A DNA stretch of 64,000 bases from assembly GCA_029931535.1 (NCBI GenBank), contig JAQPZY010001581.1, positions 1,054,001-1,118,000 of the forward strand, written 5' to 3'. This stretch comes from Margaritifera margaritifera. Its lineage: Eukaryota > Mollusca > Bivalvia > Unionida > Margaritiferidae. Below are positions 12,015-23,034 of the stretch, one piece after another. Every line of letters begins with the position of its first letter. The stretch's first letter is position 1. Under the pieces are notes generated by a model that saw only the letters and a program-made list of their open reading frames with translations, ran no database searches and was not told where the DNA came from. The position numbers were made by a program, and so were the translations under genes.

Positions 12015-12359
12015 CTTAATTGCCTTAATGAAAAAAATACAAAAGATTAAATTAATTTCAGAACTTTACACCTGCTTATATGGTTATGTCATTTACTTAA
12101 ATATGGCATTGTTTGTTCCAGATTGTTTGCTACCAGAAAGTTAATTTAATCCACATATATTTAATCTTTTGTGTACCTCAGCTTTGAAACAAAAATACTA
12201 ATTTTCATTATTTTCAGCTTAAGGCCAGAAGAATGCTGCCTCCACCAAATATGCTGGGTGCCATGTATAGCCTATCATGTGCTGAAAAAGGGCATTAAGC
12301 TCACAAAACAAGCAAACAAATTCTTTGTCAAAATAGTTCATCCCGTGAGCATGGTGCTG
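12015..12359. other. No recognisable feature
   Basis: A short open frame at 12,171-12,398 lacks any recognised motif and runs into the neighbouring repeat fragment. Confidence 0.5.
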
Positions 12360-12545
12360 GTCTTTCATCTAATATGGCCATCACAGCGACTAATTTGAAA
12401 ATTTTGTTAATGCTCAAAAATATTAGTGATGGATTCAGCACTCAGCAGTTAAAAAGAAGAAATGTTCTTATCTTAAATTCATGCAAATTCTTTTTTGTCA
12501 GTAGAGCATTGGTCCCTTCAAGGAACTCTTGTTATTTCTTTGGAG
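12360..12545 (-). mobile_element. Head fragment of the hairpin-ended array element, inverted
   Basis: Read on the minus strand, this begins with the same head as copies A and B ('taacaagagttccttgaag... ctactgacaaaaaagaattt') and continues through 'aacatttcttctttttaactgctgagtgctgaatcc' into the first 'gccatatt' array unit. It then stops without the tandem core or terminal hairpin, so it is a truncated copy. Confidence 0.65.
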
Positions 12546-12690
12546 GTATTTGTTTCTGTTTTTATGCGTCTAGCTTTAGGTAGTAGTTTGTTGATGCTTG
12601 GGTCTGAACCGTTATTCTTGGGCTTACAAGCCTGATGCTTAGATCGACTGTTCCATTGCCCTGAGTTATTAATACTATAATTTCTAGCCC

Positions 12691-13072
12691 AAAAGATATT
12701 TCTCACCCAAAACACAAATCAGCCAAATGGACTATAATGCACAAGACATTCTAATAGTGATTTACATCTCAGACAAGCTACGTCAAAGAACATCTTATTG
12801 TAAATGGTTACATTTGGTACGTTAAGAGAGAAGAAACAATATTTTGGTCTTGTTGTGACTTTCCTGTCACGAACCATTTGCCATTTCCGTGCTGAAAACA
12901 TAAATTCACATCAAGATCAAAAATTATTTCTTCTCTCTTAACCTACCATATGTAACCATTTACAATAAGATGTTCTTTGACGTAGCTTGTCTGAGATGTA
13001 AATCACCATTAGAATGTGTTTTGCATTATAGTCCGTTTGGCTGATTTGTGTTTTGGGTGAGAGATATCTTTT
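12691..13072. repeat. Long perfect-register hairpin: 170 bp arms, 42 bp loop
   Basis: The arm 12,691-12,860 ('aaaagatatttctcaccca...') is the reverse complement of 12,903-13,072 ('...tgggtgagagatatctttt') with scattered substitutions and no indel. The coordinate sums of paired bases are constant at 25,763. Open frames on either arm are mirror shadows. It could be a palindromic fold-back transposon, a MITE or a local inverted duplication. No clear target-site duplication was seen at the edges. Confidence 0.9.
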
Positions 13073-14169
13073 AATGATGTATGTTTTATGATAATTTATT
13101 AACTTCAAAATAATCATCATTCAGTGTTTTCTTGCATTCCCTTCTAATGATAAATGTAAAATTCAGTATTGTAATAAATACAATATTTATGTAAGATCTG
13201 TAACTTTGCATTATTAGGGATATTATGTCTTTGAAATATAAAGGGTACTTTGGTAAACGAAAAGACAGCATAGACCACACCTGTCAGAGCCATTTGAGTC
13301 AACACAGGAATTAGAAACCTGTCTCCTCAAAACGTTTCTTGAACAAATCTCAAACGGATGCTTAAATGTTTAAATGTTTAACTTTCTAGAAAATGTCTGA
13401 TAAAAAAAATTAGATACAGTTAATATGAGTACATATGTAGCCTGCATACCAGAAAGGAGCTCATTACATTACATCTACTTTTATGATTCAATGAGTTTGT
13501 GCTACCTTTCGCATCTGAATCAATTTTCTAAACTCATAAACTCTACCTGTAGCCCCATCCCAACAATTTACATCAAATTTTGCAATAAAACAATAACCAT
13601 GTTACTTAGTGATAAAAAGGAAGACCAAATCAAGAATGCTTGATTACTGGATGTACAATCCGTTTTAACAGAGGCTCACTGTACAATACTTTTAAAGTTT
13701 CATGATGATTTACACTTTCTGTTTTGGTCACATCATCACATGCCTCGCAAATATTGCGTATTGATTGAGAAACTGTGTACCTGCACTATTACAAGTGACA
13801 CATCATTATAATATCGGTCATCGATTATGATTTAACTAAACTTTCTACTTTCATTTTGCTCATTAAGTCGAAGACCAAAAAGAGCTTGTGTAATTCGGCA
13901 TCTATTGTCCGTCATCCATCTTGCATTTGTTATTGACCCAATGGTTTTATTTTGACCTGCCATTTTTAAAACCTGTCACATGAGCCTATACTGACAAGAC
14001 CTCAAACGAGTTAAATAATTAATAATGTTTACGCTCAATAATAGGCTGATATTTCTTCTAAATGTTCGAGATTTTATTTCTGACAAAACACAGGATTTAG
14101 TAACCATGCATGCAAGGACCGCATCACGTAAATTTTGTAACGTATCAGTGCTCCATCTGAACCTCATCC
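13073..14169. other. No recognisable feature
   Basis: AT-rich DNA; an open frame at 13,425-13,643 shows no recognised motif. Confidence 0.5.
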
Positions 14170-14371
14170 ATACTGGAGCTACTGACTTTGAACAGAGGAG
14201 AGTTGCAGAGGCAGTGCAGAAGCGCGAGCAGAGTAAATCTCAGAATTGTGGCACATCGTATACTGATCAAGCAAACCCAAGTGGCATCTCCTGTCCAGTG
14301 TGCCACAGACAGTTCACAGCACAAATTGGCCTCATCAGCCACTCACGCACTCACAAAAACCAAAACAATTA
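14170..14371 (+). pseudogene. C-terminal C2H2 zinc finger of a LINE ORF2 (fragment)
   Basis: The plus-strand frame reads 'GATDFEQRRVAEAVQKREQ' and then a single C2H2 finger with CPVC, twelve residues, then H-x3-H ('HSRTH'), ending at TAG 14,369-14,371. A basic linker plus one finger of the form CP.C.R.F.ARIGLISH.RTH at the very end of the protein is characteristic of certain metazoan LINE endonuclease/reverse-transcriptase proteins. The finger probably binds nucleic acid during target-primed reverse transcription. Only about 65 codons remain; the RT is absent. The 3' tail of the element resumes at 15,193 beyond the inserted solo LTR. Confidence 0.6.
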
Positions 14372-14373
14372 GT

Positions 14374-14377
14374 GATG
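14374..14377. other. Target-site duplication (GATG), left copy of the solo LTR
   Basis: GATG directly precedes the LTR start TGTTATG and recurs directly after the LTR end at 15,193-15,196. Confidence 0.7.
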
Positions 14378-15192
14378 TGTTATGTATGATGTTTATATAA
14401 TATTATATATATATATTACATATATTTTAGGAAATTATAAATGTTTCTTGACTTTAATATTTGCTCAAATCTTAATGTTATATATAAGGTTTACATGTTT
14501 AGCTATTGTCCTTGAATTAGGTTGTTTATTTAGTATTTGAGTTCAAGGACGGTTTTGGTAAACAAGTTGTTTATTTAATTTGAGGTCAGGGTTGATTTTG
14601 TTTACGGATAAAACTAGAATTTCGTTTAGACTTGTGTGTTAAAAGTCACATACACCATATAATTTTCTTGAACATTCTGTCATGTGACCTATCTTTATAT
14701 ATACCATGTTTAGTGGACAGTTTTTAGTTTCGACCTTACCATTAGTCTTTAAAGAGGCATTACAGATGTGAAAAATAATTCCAAATTCAGAGAGAGGAAT
14801 TATTAAAAATATTCATTGGATTATAACAGTGCTCATAGACTTTTGGCTTTTTGAATTGATGGTTTTGAGATTTATGTGAACTTATTCAAAGATATTCTGG
14901 AGTGCTTCATTTTGGCACATCAGCACATTAAAGACTACTGGCACATCAGGACATGCCAGACTATTGGCACATCAGCACATTCAAGGATACAGTAGTTCAC
15001 TTGGAACATTCTATATTTTAGGACTTGTGATTAATACATTCTGGATTATATTTTTTTTTTTTGGATTTTAATTCACGTGTCTTTTGATTTTCATTTGAAT
15101 TATCTAGAAATAAATTGCTTGTTGATTTTTACTTGATTTGTTGGTTTCACTTTCTTTCTGTTTCATTTTTCTTAGACCATAGAGTCGTAACA
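14378..15192 (+). mobile_element. Solo LTR of the SCAN-Gypsy family
   Basis: This begins TGTTATGTATGATGTTTA and ends TCGTAACA, the same ends as the LTRs of the retrotransposon at 22,297-28,115. Its interior also matches: 'ttcagagagaggaattattaaaaatattcattgga', the repeated 'ttggcacatcaggaca' motifs, and 'ctagaaataaattgcttgttgattttacttg' with an AATAAA-type signal. It is somewhat longer than those LTRs (815 versus 733 bp). A matching 4 bp direct repeat flanks it and no internal sequence remains, as after LTR-LTR recombination. Confidence 0.85.
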
Positions 15193-15430
15193 GATGTCAT
15201 GGTCATCTTCGAACTCACCTCCACCCACTGAACATCTGTCACATCTGACTGGTGTGACATAACCATCAATAAACAACAAGTCATCTGCATGATTGTCATT
15301 TAACTTTGTTTCTGTCAAACCCAGAATATATACATTATTGACCTTAGATGATAATAATAAATTCAGTTGGTCTAACTTATTATTCACACCTTGTATTTTT
15401 ATATCCCCAATGTTTATACCTTTTCATTTA
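15193..15430 (-). pseudogene. Start of a CR1-like LINE ORF2: APE endonuclease N-terminus
   Basis: The minus strand reads 'NKLDQLNLLLSSKVNN', 'ILGLTETKLNDNHAD' and 'DGYVTPVRCDR' followed by GGG. This is the beginning of an apurinic/apyrimidinic-type endonuclease of a LINE ORF2 (L.ETKL, GY...R.DR..GGG), the domain that nicks target DNA. It stops at about 15,216 where it meets the plus-strand tail of the zinc-finger LINE (15,193-15,215). The rest of ORF2 is missing. It follows the ORF1 of the same element (15,440-17,620) on the same strand. Confidence 0.65.
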
Positions 15431-15439
15431 ATTTGTTGA

Positions 15440-17620
15440 TCTAATATGTCCATATAGTAAATATTAGTGTGACAGTCCATTTTTTGTTTAAATGGGTTCT
15501 GTCATTAGCCATGAGGTGTTCTAGTACCAAGCCATACTTTGTAACAAATGCATTTTCAATGTCAATCATTTTGTTCTCCCATTCAATGCATATTTGCTCC
15601 TTTAAGACATTTAAGTCTTGAACATCAGTGTCAATTCTTGGAGAAACTGTAAATGAACACCTTACAAGTAAGGATGTCCAAGTGGATGTTCAAAATGTGG
15701 TAAAAAAATTGTCTTCAATTTGTTCAGTATCAATATTGTTGTTAAGATCATTTCCTCCAAGAGTGAGGATGATGTTGTCAAACTGAGAAATGTCTGTTTC
15801 TCTGATTATATCAAGCATATGACCAGTTCCCAGCCCAGGCAATAACTTGACTTTGACCTAAGGTTTAAGACCTCTTTCACTGACATATTTTAATGACTGG
15901 ATCACCAATCAGCAGTGTTTGTTTTATGGAAATTTCCTGATGTTTTGCTTTCTAGAATTTCTTTTATGAGAAGAATCCCATGTATGGAAGAGCCAGGAGT
16001 TTCACTGCTAATATTAGAATAGTGATGCTCACCATGCGCAACATTTTTGTGACTGGAGCTTATCTCAGCAGAATCAACTGTATGGTCCCCTTTCACAGAA
16101 TGCGTTTGCAATAAAGAGGAGCTTTCATTTGCTATGATAGAGTTAATAGCCTTCAGTGCTGTTTCATTTTTAACACATTTGTTCATATTACTGTTGATCT
16201 TTTGAGTCTTTGCTATGATTGACTTCAATATGTCATCAACAGCTATGATCATTTCGTTGGTTTTCATTACCTTGGTGATATTATTTTGGCACTTATCGGA
16301 TTCTTCTTTCACCACACTTACAATTTCAGTTTTCGAGTTTCTAATGCCTTCCAATATTGACAACATCATTTCAGAATCAATAGGAGCAGAACCATATTTT
16401 ATTGCAGTTATTTCTGATAGTAGATTATCTTTGTCTTTATTCAAATGTTTTACTTTATCCTTCAACTTATTGTTTTCCTCCTCAAGGATTAGACAGCGAC
16501 TTGATGATAGGCTTTGCTCACATTTTATGGGATTTTTTTTCTTCCCAGGAATTCTGATTTCACCTTAATATTTGAAAGTTGTTCAACAAACTTGTCATGT
16601 CTGTCGTTTGCTGACTGGTATTTTGTTTTGAAATATTCATGTTATTTTGATAACTAAGTTTGTTCTGCCTTCAATTTTGTACTTTTCTGATGTAAAAATT
16701 TATTTTCTCTCATTAGGGCTGCTATGTTCTTATCACTGACCTCTGCTATCCCTGTCATCGAAACATTTTCTGATGGAGCTTCCAGCTGAGTGTTTTCCTC
16801 CTTTAACAATTTGTTATCATTATTTATTGTTAGGACTGTCATCTCCTGTTCATTGCCCAGTTCAGATTCAGACTGGTGAAGGGGGCCTGGGTTTGATGGA
16901 CTGTCGGGCTGGAATTTGTGAACGGTTTTGACAGATTGATTTGGCATAGCACCACTAATTTCCATATCTGAATTCCAAATGGGGGAAAGTTGTATTTGAT
17001 CTTTGGCCAATTGAAAATTTATATCAACACTTGATGCTATTGAAGACTGGTTTGGGGTGCTACAGACCAGAATTATATTTTGATTGTTGCAATGGTCACT
17101 ATCACTGTTTTTAGAATAGATTTCTTGTCGCAATGAGTTGAAATTCAGTGCCAGTCCAGTCTTTATAATTAGGTCCCTGAATAAATAGAGTGTTTGTGGA
17201 AATGTAAAGGGTCACAGTAATTCTGTGGGACTATAGATTGTCTGATGAATATGTAACTTTATAGATGATGCCATTATGTTTATGATCAATTTCTTGTCCA
17301 TATTTAAAGTATAGTTTGCCCTTCCATTCAGATATACATTTTACATTAGAAATGGTTATAGAGTTAGCATTGTTTTTCAAAGTAAAATAATCTCCATCAG
17401 CATTTGTGGCTGGTTTAATGAGAATAGCAGAGGTGGTGTCTACAGCACTTTTTGAAAACTATGAAAAACTGCTACCCTCAAGTGAATTGTCATGCATTAG
17501 GTACAAAAGATTGATAGAATCTTCCATAATAAGACATGAAGAGAGAAATTGTTTTCCTCAGTATGAGCACATTTAAACAAGTAATTAAAGTATCCAACTG
17601 ACTAGTTAGATTATGTAAAG
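15440..17620 (-). pseudogene. CR1-like LINE ORF1: N-terminal module, coiled coil, SGNH esterase-like domain
   Basis: Read from right to left on the minus strand. 17,455-17,150 encodes 'YFTLKNNANSITISNVKC', 'WKGKLYFKYGQEID' and then 'ITVTLYISTNTLFIQG', a small beta-rich module typical of the N-terminal part of such ORF1 proteins. 17,133-16,654 and 16,465-15,902 encode Lys/Glu/Asn-rich helical sequence ('KDKVKHLNKDKDNLLSE'), a likely coiled coil for trimerisation. About 15,900-15,690 encodes 'PGAGTGHML'-like sequence in broken frames and 'NIILTLGGNDLNNN', the block III (GGND) of SGNH/GDSL hydrolases. CR1-group LINEs are known to carry an esterase in ORF1, and the endonuclease of ORF2 follows directly. 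Several stops and frameshifts make it non-functional. Confidence 0.6.
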
Positions 17621-17627
17621 TTTCAGA

Positions 17628-17927
17628 TTAGTGTATTTTGAATATATAATACTCCCTGATTAATTTTGGAATGATGAGTAGGATACTGATTTTTAGATTC
17701 CACTGCAACCACAGTCCAGGATACAGTGCAAGTGGAAGCACTATTGGTGTATCCAGCTGGCAGCACTGTTGAGGGATCAATTCTAAATACCCAGATGTAA
17801 AAATATTACCAAGAGAACTCAGTCTAACTCTGATTCCAACATTGCTAAATTCTGCATGAAAACGATTGCTTTCTTTCAAATATTTTTTAATTTTTAACCA
17901 TGCAAACGCTATCATATACAATTCCAT
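17628..17927 (-). other. Unassigned 99-codon open frame upstream of the LINE ORF1
   Basis: The minus-strand frame contains 'ELYMIAFAWLKIKKYLKE' and 'GIRVRLSSLGNIFTSGYL' and is stop-free for about 100 codons, in an AT-rich region where that is uncommon. No domain is recognised. It could be 5' sequence of the CR1-like element, another element or chance. Confidence 0.2.
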
Positions 17928-18280
17928 TCCAAGTGAATCATCACTATAGCATCTAGCTGTATGAGCTATTTACAATATAAACAAAGATACCTCACTACAA
18001 TATGTTAAGGACTGACAATGTAATCTTCAGTGGGGTGGGGACATGGGATTTTCTTTCCAACCAGGATAGTTTTTCATTTACCTCAAAAGAATTTTAAAAA
18101 ACCCCAAATATAATGGATATAGTTAGCTCCCTTTTCTACAAATCAGCACAAGAGTATTTTTTCAAGCTATTTGGCGTCGAGAAATTTGCTCCCAACAATC
18201 CCAAGCCCCCTCCCTCCCCCCTCCGCCATTGAGATGTTTGGTCCATTAGTCCTAGGTGTAGGTGAAATAAAATCAAGATA
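17928..18280. other. No recognisable feature
   Basis: Includes a C-rich tract near 18,205-18,230; no gene or element ends seen. Confidence 0.5.
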
Positions 18281-18560
18281 TTAAGGGTGTAAAAAGAATA
18301 AATAAATGAAAATACAAAATTCACTCAAAGAAAAAATGAAGTCATAGTGACTTTGCTTTGATATGGCAGAGTTACTATCATTAAAAGGCATCGACATACA
18401 AGTTTTCAAGAGTGTAGACAAAATATGGAGTGTAGATAAAATAGGGTCCAAGTCATTAAGGTGTAATGAACAAAAGCTGAAAATACACAAGTCGCTCAAA
18501 GATGAAAATAAAGTCACAGTGACGCTCCAGTTATAGGGATAGGAACTATTTTTAAGAAGA
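18281..18560. repeat. Degenerate tandem duplication, period about 180 bp
   Basis: 'gaaaatacaaaattcactcaaag.aaaaatgaagtcatagtgac' near 18,307 recurs as 'gaaaatacacaagtcgctcaaagatgaaaataaagtcacagtgac' near 18,480. The unit is of the same intronic repeat style as the other arrays. Confidence 0.7.
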
Positions 18561-18984
18561 CTACCTGGACAACACAAAAAAGCTGGGTATTAAATAAGTG
18601 CTTCCAAAATAATTCAAGAACAATTATTTAATGAGAAATGATCTTGCAAATATTTTAAATATATTTCCCTTGTTTTGCTACTTTTGATCCTATTGTGCAG
18701 AAAGGGAATTAATTCAGTTTAAAAGTTTGGTTAAGGCCTTGTCAAACTTTGGAATATTAATTTTGTCCCATACAAAATTTTTAGGCATATTCCCGCTGGA
18801 CAATAGGTGGATTCAGGGTGTATTCCGCTTAAAAACTAAAAATTTCAGATGGACTTTAGGTGGACTCGGAATACAGCTGTGCTGATATACTGAATCTGTC
18901 TTAGAGTTAAGCATACTATTTCCGTTATTCCTCCTAAAGAATAAATGTTAGACAGAAAGCTCTGATTGTCCAGTTCATTTTCCT

Positions 18985-19205
18985 ACTGCAAGACAGATTT
19001 TGGACTTAGTCTGATTTTAACAGAAATGTTAGGCGTAATTTTTAACTCTATCATAATAGAATTACAAGCATAGATGGAACTTTTGGAATTAGTAAATTTG
19101 ATGCAAGACGCATTTTGGACTTAGTCTGATTTTTACATAAATGTTAGGCATAATTTTGAATCAAAATAGAACTACAAGCATATACAGAGCTTTAGACTTG
19201 GTAAA
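18985..19205. repeat. Tandem duplication, period about 108 bp
   Basis: 'gcaagac.gattttggacttagtctgatttttac..aaatgttaggc' starts near 18,988 and again near 19,102. Each copy is followed by 'tagaa.tacaagcata.a..gagcttt'. Confidence 0.8.
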
Positions 19206-20430
19206 TTTATAGTTGTTAGAGGAATAATTCTGATATGAAGACTTTTGCTAGGAATAAGATTTGCTGGAAAATTATGTACGTCATGCGAAGTGTGAAGGCC
19301 ATTAGCTGTCAGTGTACAGTTGGAGAAAGAGCTGGAGTACAGGTAGAAAATGTCTGTGAGAAGCACAGATGCTAGTAATCATATTACAATTATACAGGGA
19401 GAGACATAGACATGGAAGAAGAAAGAGTCATCACACACTCAGAATGGAAGTTTAGGAAGAAAGGGAGAGAGAGTTATAGCAAATTTAAAATATGTAGATG
19501 TTACATTATATGATATTAGGAATGGAGAGGTAAATGATTACGCTATGAAGACAAAGTTGAAAGTGGCAAGATGTGACTTTGTATTGTAGATCACATTATG
19601 CATTTTACTAGAAGTAAAATGCTTGTTCACAATTTACAGCTTCTGATAAGTGATGTAGATGGTAATATTTTCATAATCTATTTGATTAAATATTAAGATA
19701 AATAGGTAATTATGGTATGAGTCTTACTTATTGCTGTAGACTCTTTGGGAATAGAGTATTGTTCATGTTAATAAATATTCTCTTATACAATAATACTACA
19801 AGTGTGTATTTAACTTGGAGTAAAGGTCACACCAAACTCCAAGATGTTCTTAGTTTCTTAAACTTAATCAAATTTAAGATTGCAGTTACTGTTAATACAC
19901 TGCATTATTTATCTACAAGCATAATTTATACTAATTCTCTTAGTTCTCTTACTAAGTCTATTTTCAGACTGTCTTCATTTTCCAGCCATGTATATTTAAA
20001 TTCAAATAAATAAAATTTCATGTTTTGAAAAAAACAAACAAAAAGAAAAACAACTCTCAGATTCCCAAATCACCAGTCAAGTCATGTATATCAAAACTTA
20101 ACAGTACGTGTTATCTAAGAACCTAATGATGACAAAATAATTCTGAATTCTACAAACTCTATAGACCAGCACATTAAAGTATTATTAATTTAACAAAATA
20201 CTATATAGGATTCAAATTTCAATCTTGGTTGTTATTTTCCTCAGTATTGTCTTTCTTTCAGGAATTGCAATGGATTCATTGCACGTTAATCAATGTAAAA
20301 TAAAGTCTTGTAACAACCTGATTTCATTGTAAGCATTCATAAACATTAACAAAGGAAATACTTATTTCTACAGCCAGAGTCATTAGTAAATGGATTTAAA
20401 TCAACAAATTGATTTGCTTTTTCGTTACCA
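19206..20430. other. No supported gene; scattered short open frames
   Basis: A plus-strand stretch at about 19,230-19,380 ('MYVMRSVKAISCQC') and the open frame at 19,717-20,013 were examined. Neither shows a domain I can name, and both are surrounded by AT-rich DNA. Confidence 0.4.
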
Positions 20431-21115
20431 TAAGCGCAAGCCATTGACAAAGTTTGGTCCACCTCTGCGATGTAGAACTAAAGTTATTGTGTAGAAACCA
20501 TTTTTATTCTTTCAGTCAGTGACCTTGGCCATTGATCTTTTAACCTCTAAACTCATTGAGCTCTTCCTTACTCCAAGTGCAAGCCATCCACAAAGTTTGG
20601 TAACCACACAGCTGGTGTTATATGTGGAAATGATTTTTTTTAATTCAGTCACAGTGGCCTTGATCTTGGATCTTTCTGACCCCCAATTAATACAGTTCTT
20701 TCTTGCCCCAAGTGCAAGCCATTCACACAATTTGATAACTGAAGATTATGTAGAACTAAAATTGCTGTGCATAAACCATGTTTCATCTTTAAGTCACAGT
20801 GACCCTGACCTTTGAGTTTTTGACCCCCAAATCAATATGGTCCTTCCTTAACCCAAGTGTATCATCCACAAAGTTTGGTAACTGCAGATGATGGAAAACC
20901 CGATCTATTGTGCAGAAACCATTTTACTTCTTTCAGTCAGTGGCTTTGACCTTTGAGCTTTTTACCCTGAAATTAATTGGGTTCTTCCTTACCTCAAGTG
21001 CAAACCATCCACAAAGTTTGGTCACTGTAGATGGTGGACGGAAATGAACTTGGCAATAGACAGATGGATGTATGACATCATAACATAATATGCTCCACTT
21101 TATGGTAGGCATATA
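20431..21115 (+). mobile_element. Tandem-array element copy F with palindromic end
   Basis: Four or five degenerate units of about 130-140 bp, each with 'tcagtca.tg.ccttgacctttga', 'gacccccaaat.aat..ggttcttcctta.cccaagtgcaa' and 'ccatccacaaagtttggtaac'. The last unit passes into 'gacagatggatgtatgacatcata' and then ATATGC...GCATAT with a 16 bp spacer at about 21,088-21,115. This core is a classic molluscan intronic repeat, and the palindromic end parallels copies A, B, D and E. Open frames across it are artefacts. Confidence 0.6.
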
Positions 21116-21129
21116 AAAAGTATACACAA

Positions 21130-21391
21130 TAAAACAAAAAGGTTAAAATGGTAAAATCCTTAAAATAAAGGATAAAAATTTGTTATATTAACTGCATTCT
21201 TCTAGAAAGTTAAAAAAAAATTGTTTCTGGTGGAACTTCAAAAAAAAGCTGCTTGACTGAGCTGACATAATACATTTTTTCTGTCTTGAGTTTGATAGTT
21301 TAAACACTTGATAAGAATGTCCTCCACTGTTAGTGTGTCAGGGTACACATTCCAGTTGATGTTCTCCCTTCAGGAGACTTGCATGGATCAG
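21130..21391 (-). mobile_element. I/Nimb-like LINE, 3'-terminal fragment (cysteine motif)
   Basis: Minus strand. The reverse complement of 'gaatgtcctccactgttagtgtgtcagggtacacattcc' gives the C-terminal C..C...LTVE.ILv.C motif of this LINE family, shared with 43,400-43,480 and 35,745-35,800. It is cut at the TATG microsatellite. Confidence 0.55.
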
Positions 21392-21464
21392 GTATGTATG
21401 TATGTATGTATGTATGTATGTATGTATGTATGTATGTATGAATGTATATATGTATATATATATG

Positions 21465-21498
<34 letters not shown>

Positions 21499-21528
21499 TG
21501 TATGTATGTATGTATGTATGTATGTATT
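21391..21528. repeat. TATG microsatellite
   Basis: About 30 TATG tetramers with a short TATA-rich interruption. LINE copies of this family end in a (CATA)n tail on their own strand, so this run probably grew from the tail of the adjacent 3' fragment at 21,730-21,860. The Met-Tyr-Val-Cys frames inside it are artefacts. Confidence 0.9.
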
Positions 21529-21729
21529 CGTTATCTCCCCAAAATAGTCTCCTACCCTTTGTTAGTTTGTATGTAAGGATGTGTGTTTGTTTCTTTGTTA
21601 TGATGTGTTTGTTTCTTTGTTATGATGTGTTTGTTTCTTTGCTTCATAAGAATGTAAGCTTATATGTTTGTTTGTTTGTTAATAAGGATTTGTGTTTGTT
21701 TTATTTTTCCATCAGCATAAAAGTGACTA

Positions 21730-21860
21730 TGTAGTACCAACAAAAGGTTAAGTTATAAAAATGTAAAATTGAATTGCACAAAAATTTAGGAAGATCAAAC
21801 CTTCCAGATAAATGTATAATTCAGTACAACAAGATAAAATATTAAACATCCTATACATGA
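21730..21860 (-). mobile_element. I/Nimb-like LINE 3' untranslated fragment
   Basis: 'aaggttaagttataaaaatgtaaaattgaattgcacaaaaatttaggaagat..aac.ttcca.ataaatgtata' matches the 3' UTR of the other copies (for example near 41,030 and 63,480). Confidence 0.5.
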
Positions 21861-22291
21861 GCAATACAATACTATCTCATCTGTAGCATGTTCCGTATTG
21901 CCACTCACCAATATTTGTCACTGATATATGGTGAAGATGAATGTTATGATCTACTCATCATCATCATTACCAATGTTGCTGATGATGGTGAGTTTTTTTA
22001 TCACATATCCTGTCTCTTTATGAAGGCTATATTTTGTAACAGCAAATAAAATAAGAGTCTCTTGAAAAGATTGATGCTGTGCTGAGCAAAAATGAAAAAA
22101 ATTAACAAAATAAAAATTCCAGGGATTAAAGATAAAACCATTTCTTCCTTTTAACTGCTGAGTGTTGAAACCATTTCTGATATTGTTCAGCGATAACAAG
22201 ATTTTCAAATTAGCTGCCGTGGTGCACATATTGGATGTCAGCTTGGCACCATTTTCATTTAGAACAAAAATATACATCATTATAAGTCTTT

Positions 22292-22296
22292 TGGTA
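22292..22296. other. Probable target-site duplication, left side of Gypsy (TGGTA)
   Basis: The array consensus here is 'cttttggtgaaaacc'. The left flank ends TTTTGGTA and the right flank resumes TGGTGAAAACC at 28,116, so 4-5 bases (GGTG/GGTA) are duplicated with one mismatch. Confidence 0.55.
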
Positions 22297-23029
22297 TGTT
22301 ATGTATAATGTTTACATATTTAACTTTTTATCATACATATTTAACTTTGTCCTTGATTGTAGGATGTAAACAAGTTTCTTACTTAGAATTTGAAGTCTGG
22401 GTTTACAATTATACTGGTTTTTCCACTAGAATTACTCATATTTGTTCGGTAAGCCATATGATTTTCTAGAAAATTCTGTCAGGTGACCTGCGTTTATATA
22501 TAGAAAGTTTGGTAAGCAGTATTTCATTCCTTTGCTAACTATTAGCCTTTAAGGAATTTGGTTCAATAATCAGATGTGTATAGTTTTGTTGTGAAAATCA
22601 GAGCAAATTCAAAGAGAGGAATTATTTATTTAAAATATTCATTGGAAATACTAAAGTGCTCATAGACATTAGGACTTTTTGGGATTAATACATAACTTTA
22701 GGATTTTTGTGAATTCATTCAAAGATATTCTGGATTACATCATTTAGGCATATCATGACATTCAAGACTATTAGCACATCGGAACAGTCAAGACTATTGA
22801 CACATCAGGACATTGAAGTCTACTGGAATTAATTCTGAACATTCTATATTTTGGACTTGTGATTAGGACACTTAGGATTATTGGATTATTTGGATTTAAT
22901 TCACAATATTGTAAGTGTCTTTTGAATTTTCACTTTAATTGTCTAGAAATAAATTGCTTGTTGATTTTACTTACAAGGTTGGTTTAACTTTCTTTCTGTT
23001 ACATATTCTTAGGCCATAGAGTTGTAACA
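22297..23029 (+). repeat. 5' LTR
   Basis: 733 bp, TGTTATG...TTGTAACA with the short inverted ends TGTTA/TAACA. It contains 'cacatcaggacattgaagtct' type repeats and an AATAAA in 'tagaaataaattgcttgttg' near the 3' side. Confidence 0.9.
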
Positions 23030-23034
23030 GAAAT

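Noticed and set aside
12719..13280. Several small minus-strand genes around 12.7-13.3 kb
   Set aside because: They are mirror-image frames produced by the inverted repeat at 12,691-13,072 or motif-free AT-rich DNA.
19230..19380. A SWIM-type zinc finger ('SVKAISCQC...')
   Set aside because: Only one CxC pair and no matching C/H pair at the required spacing; similarity too weak.
21308..21734. Met-Tyr-Val-Cys repeat proteins
   Set aside because: Pure translation of the TATG microsatellite.
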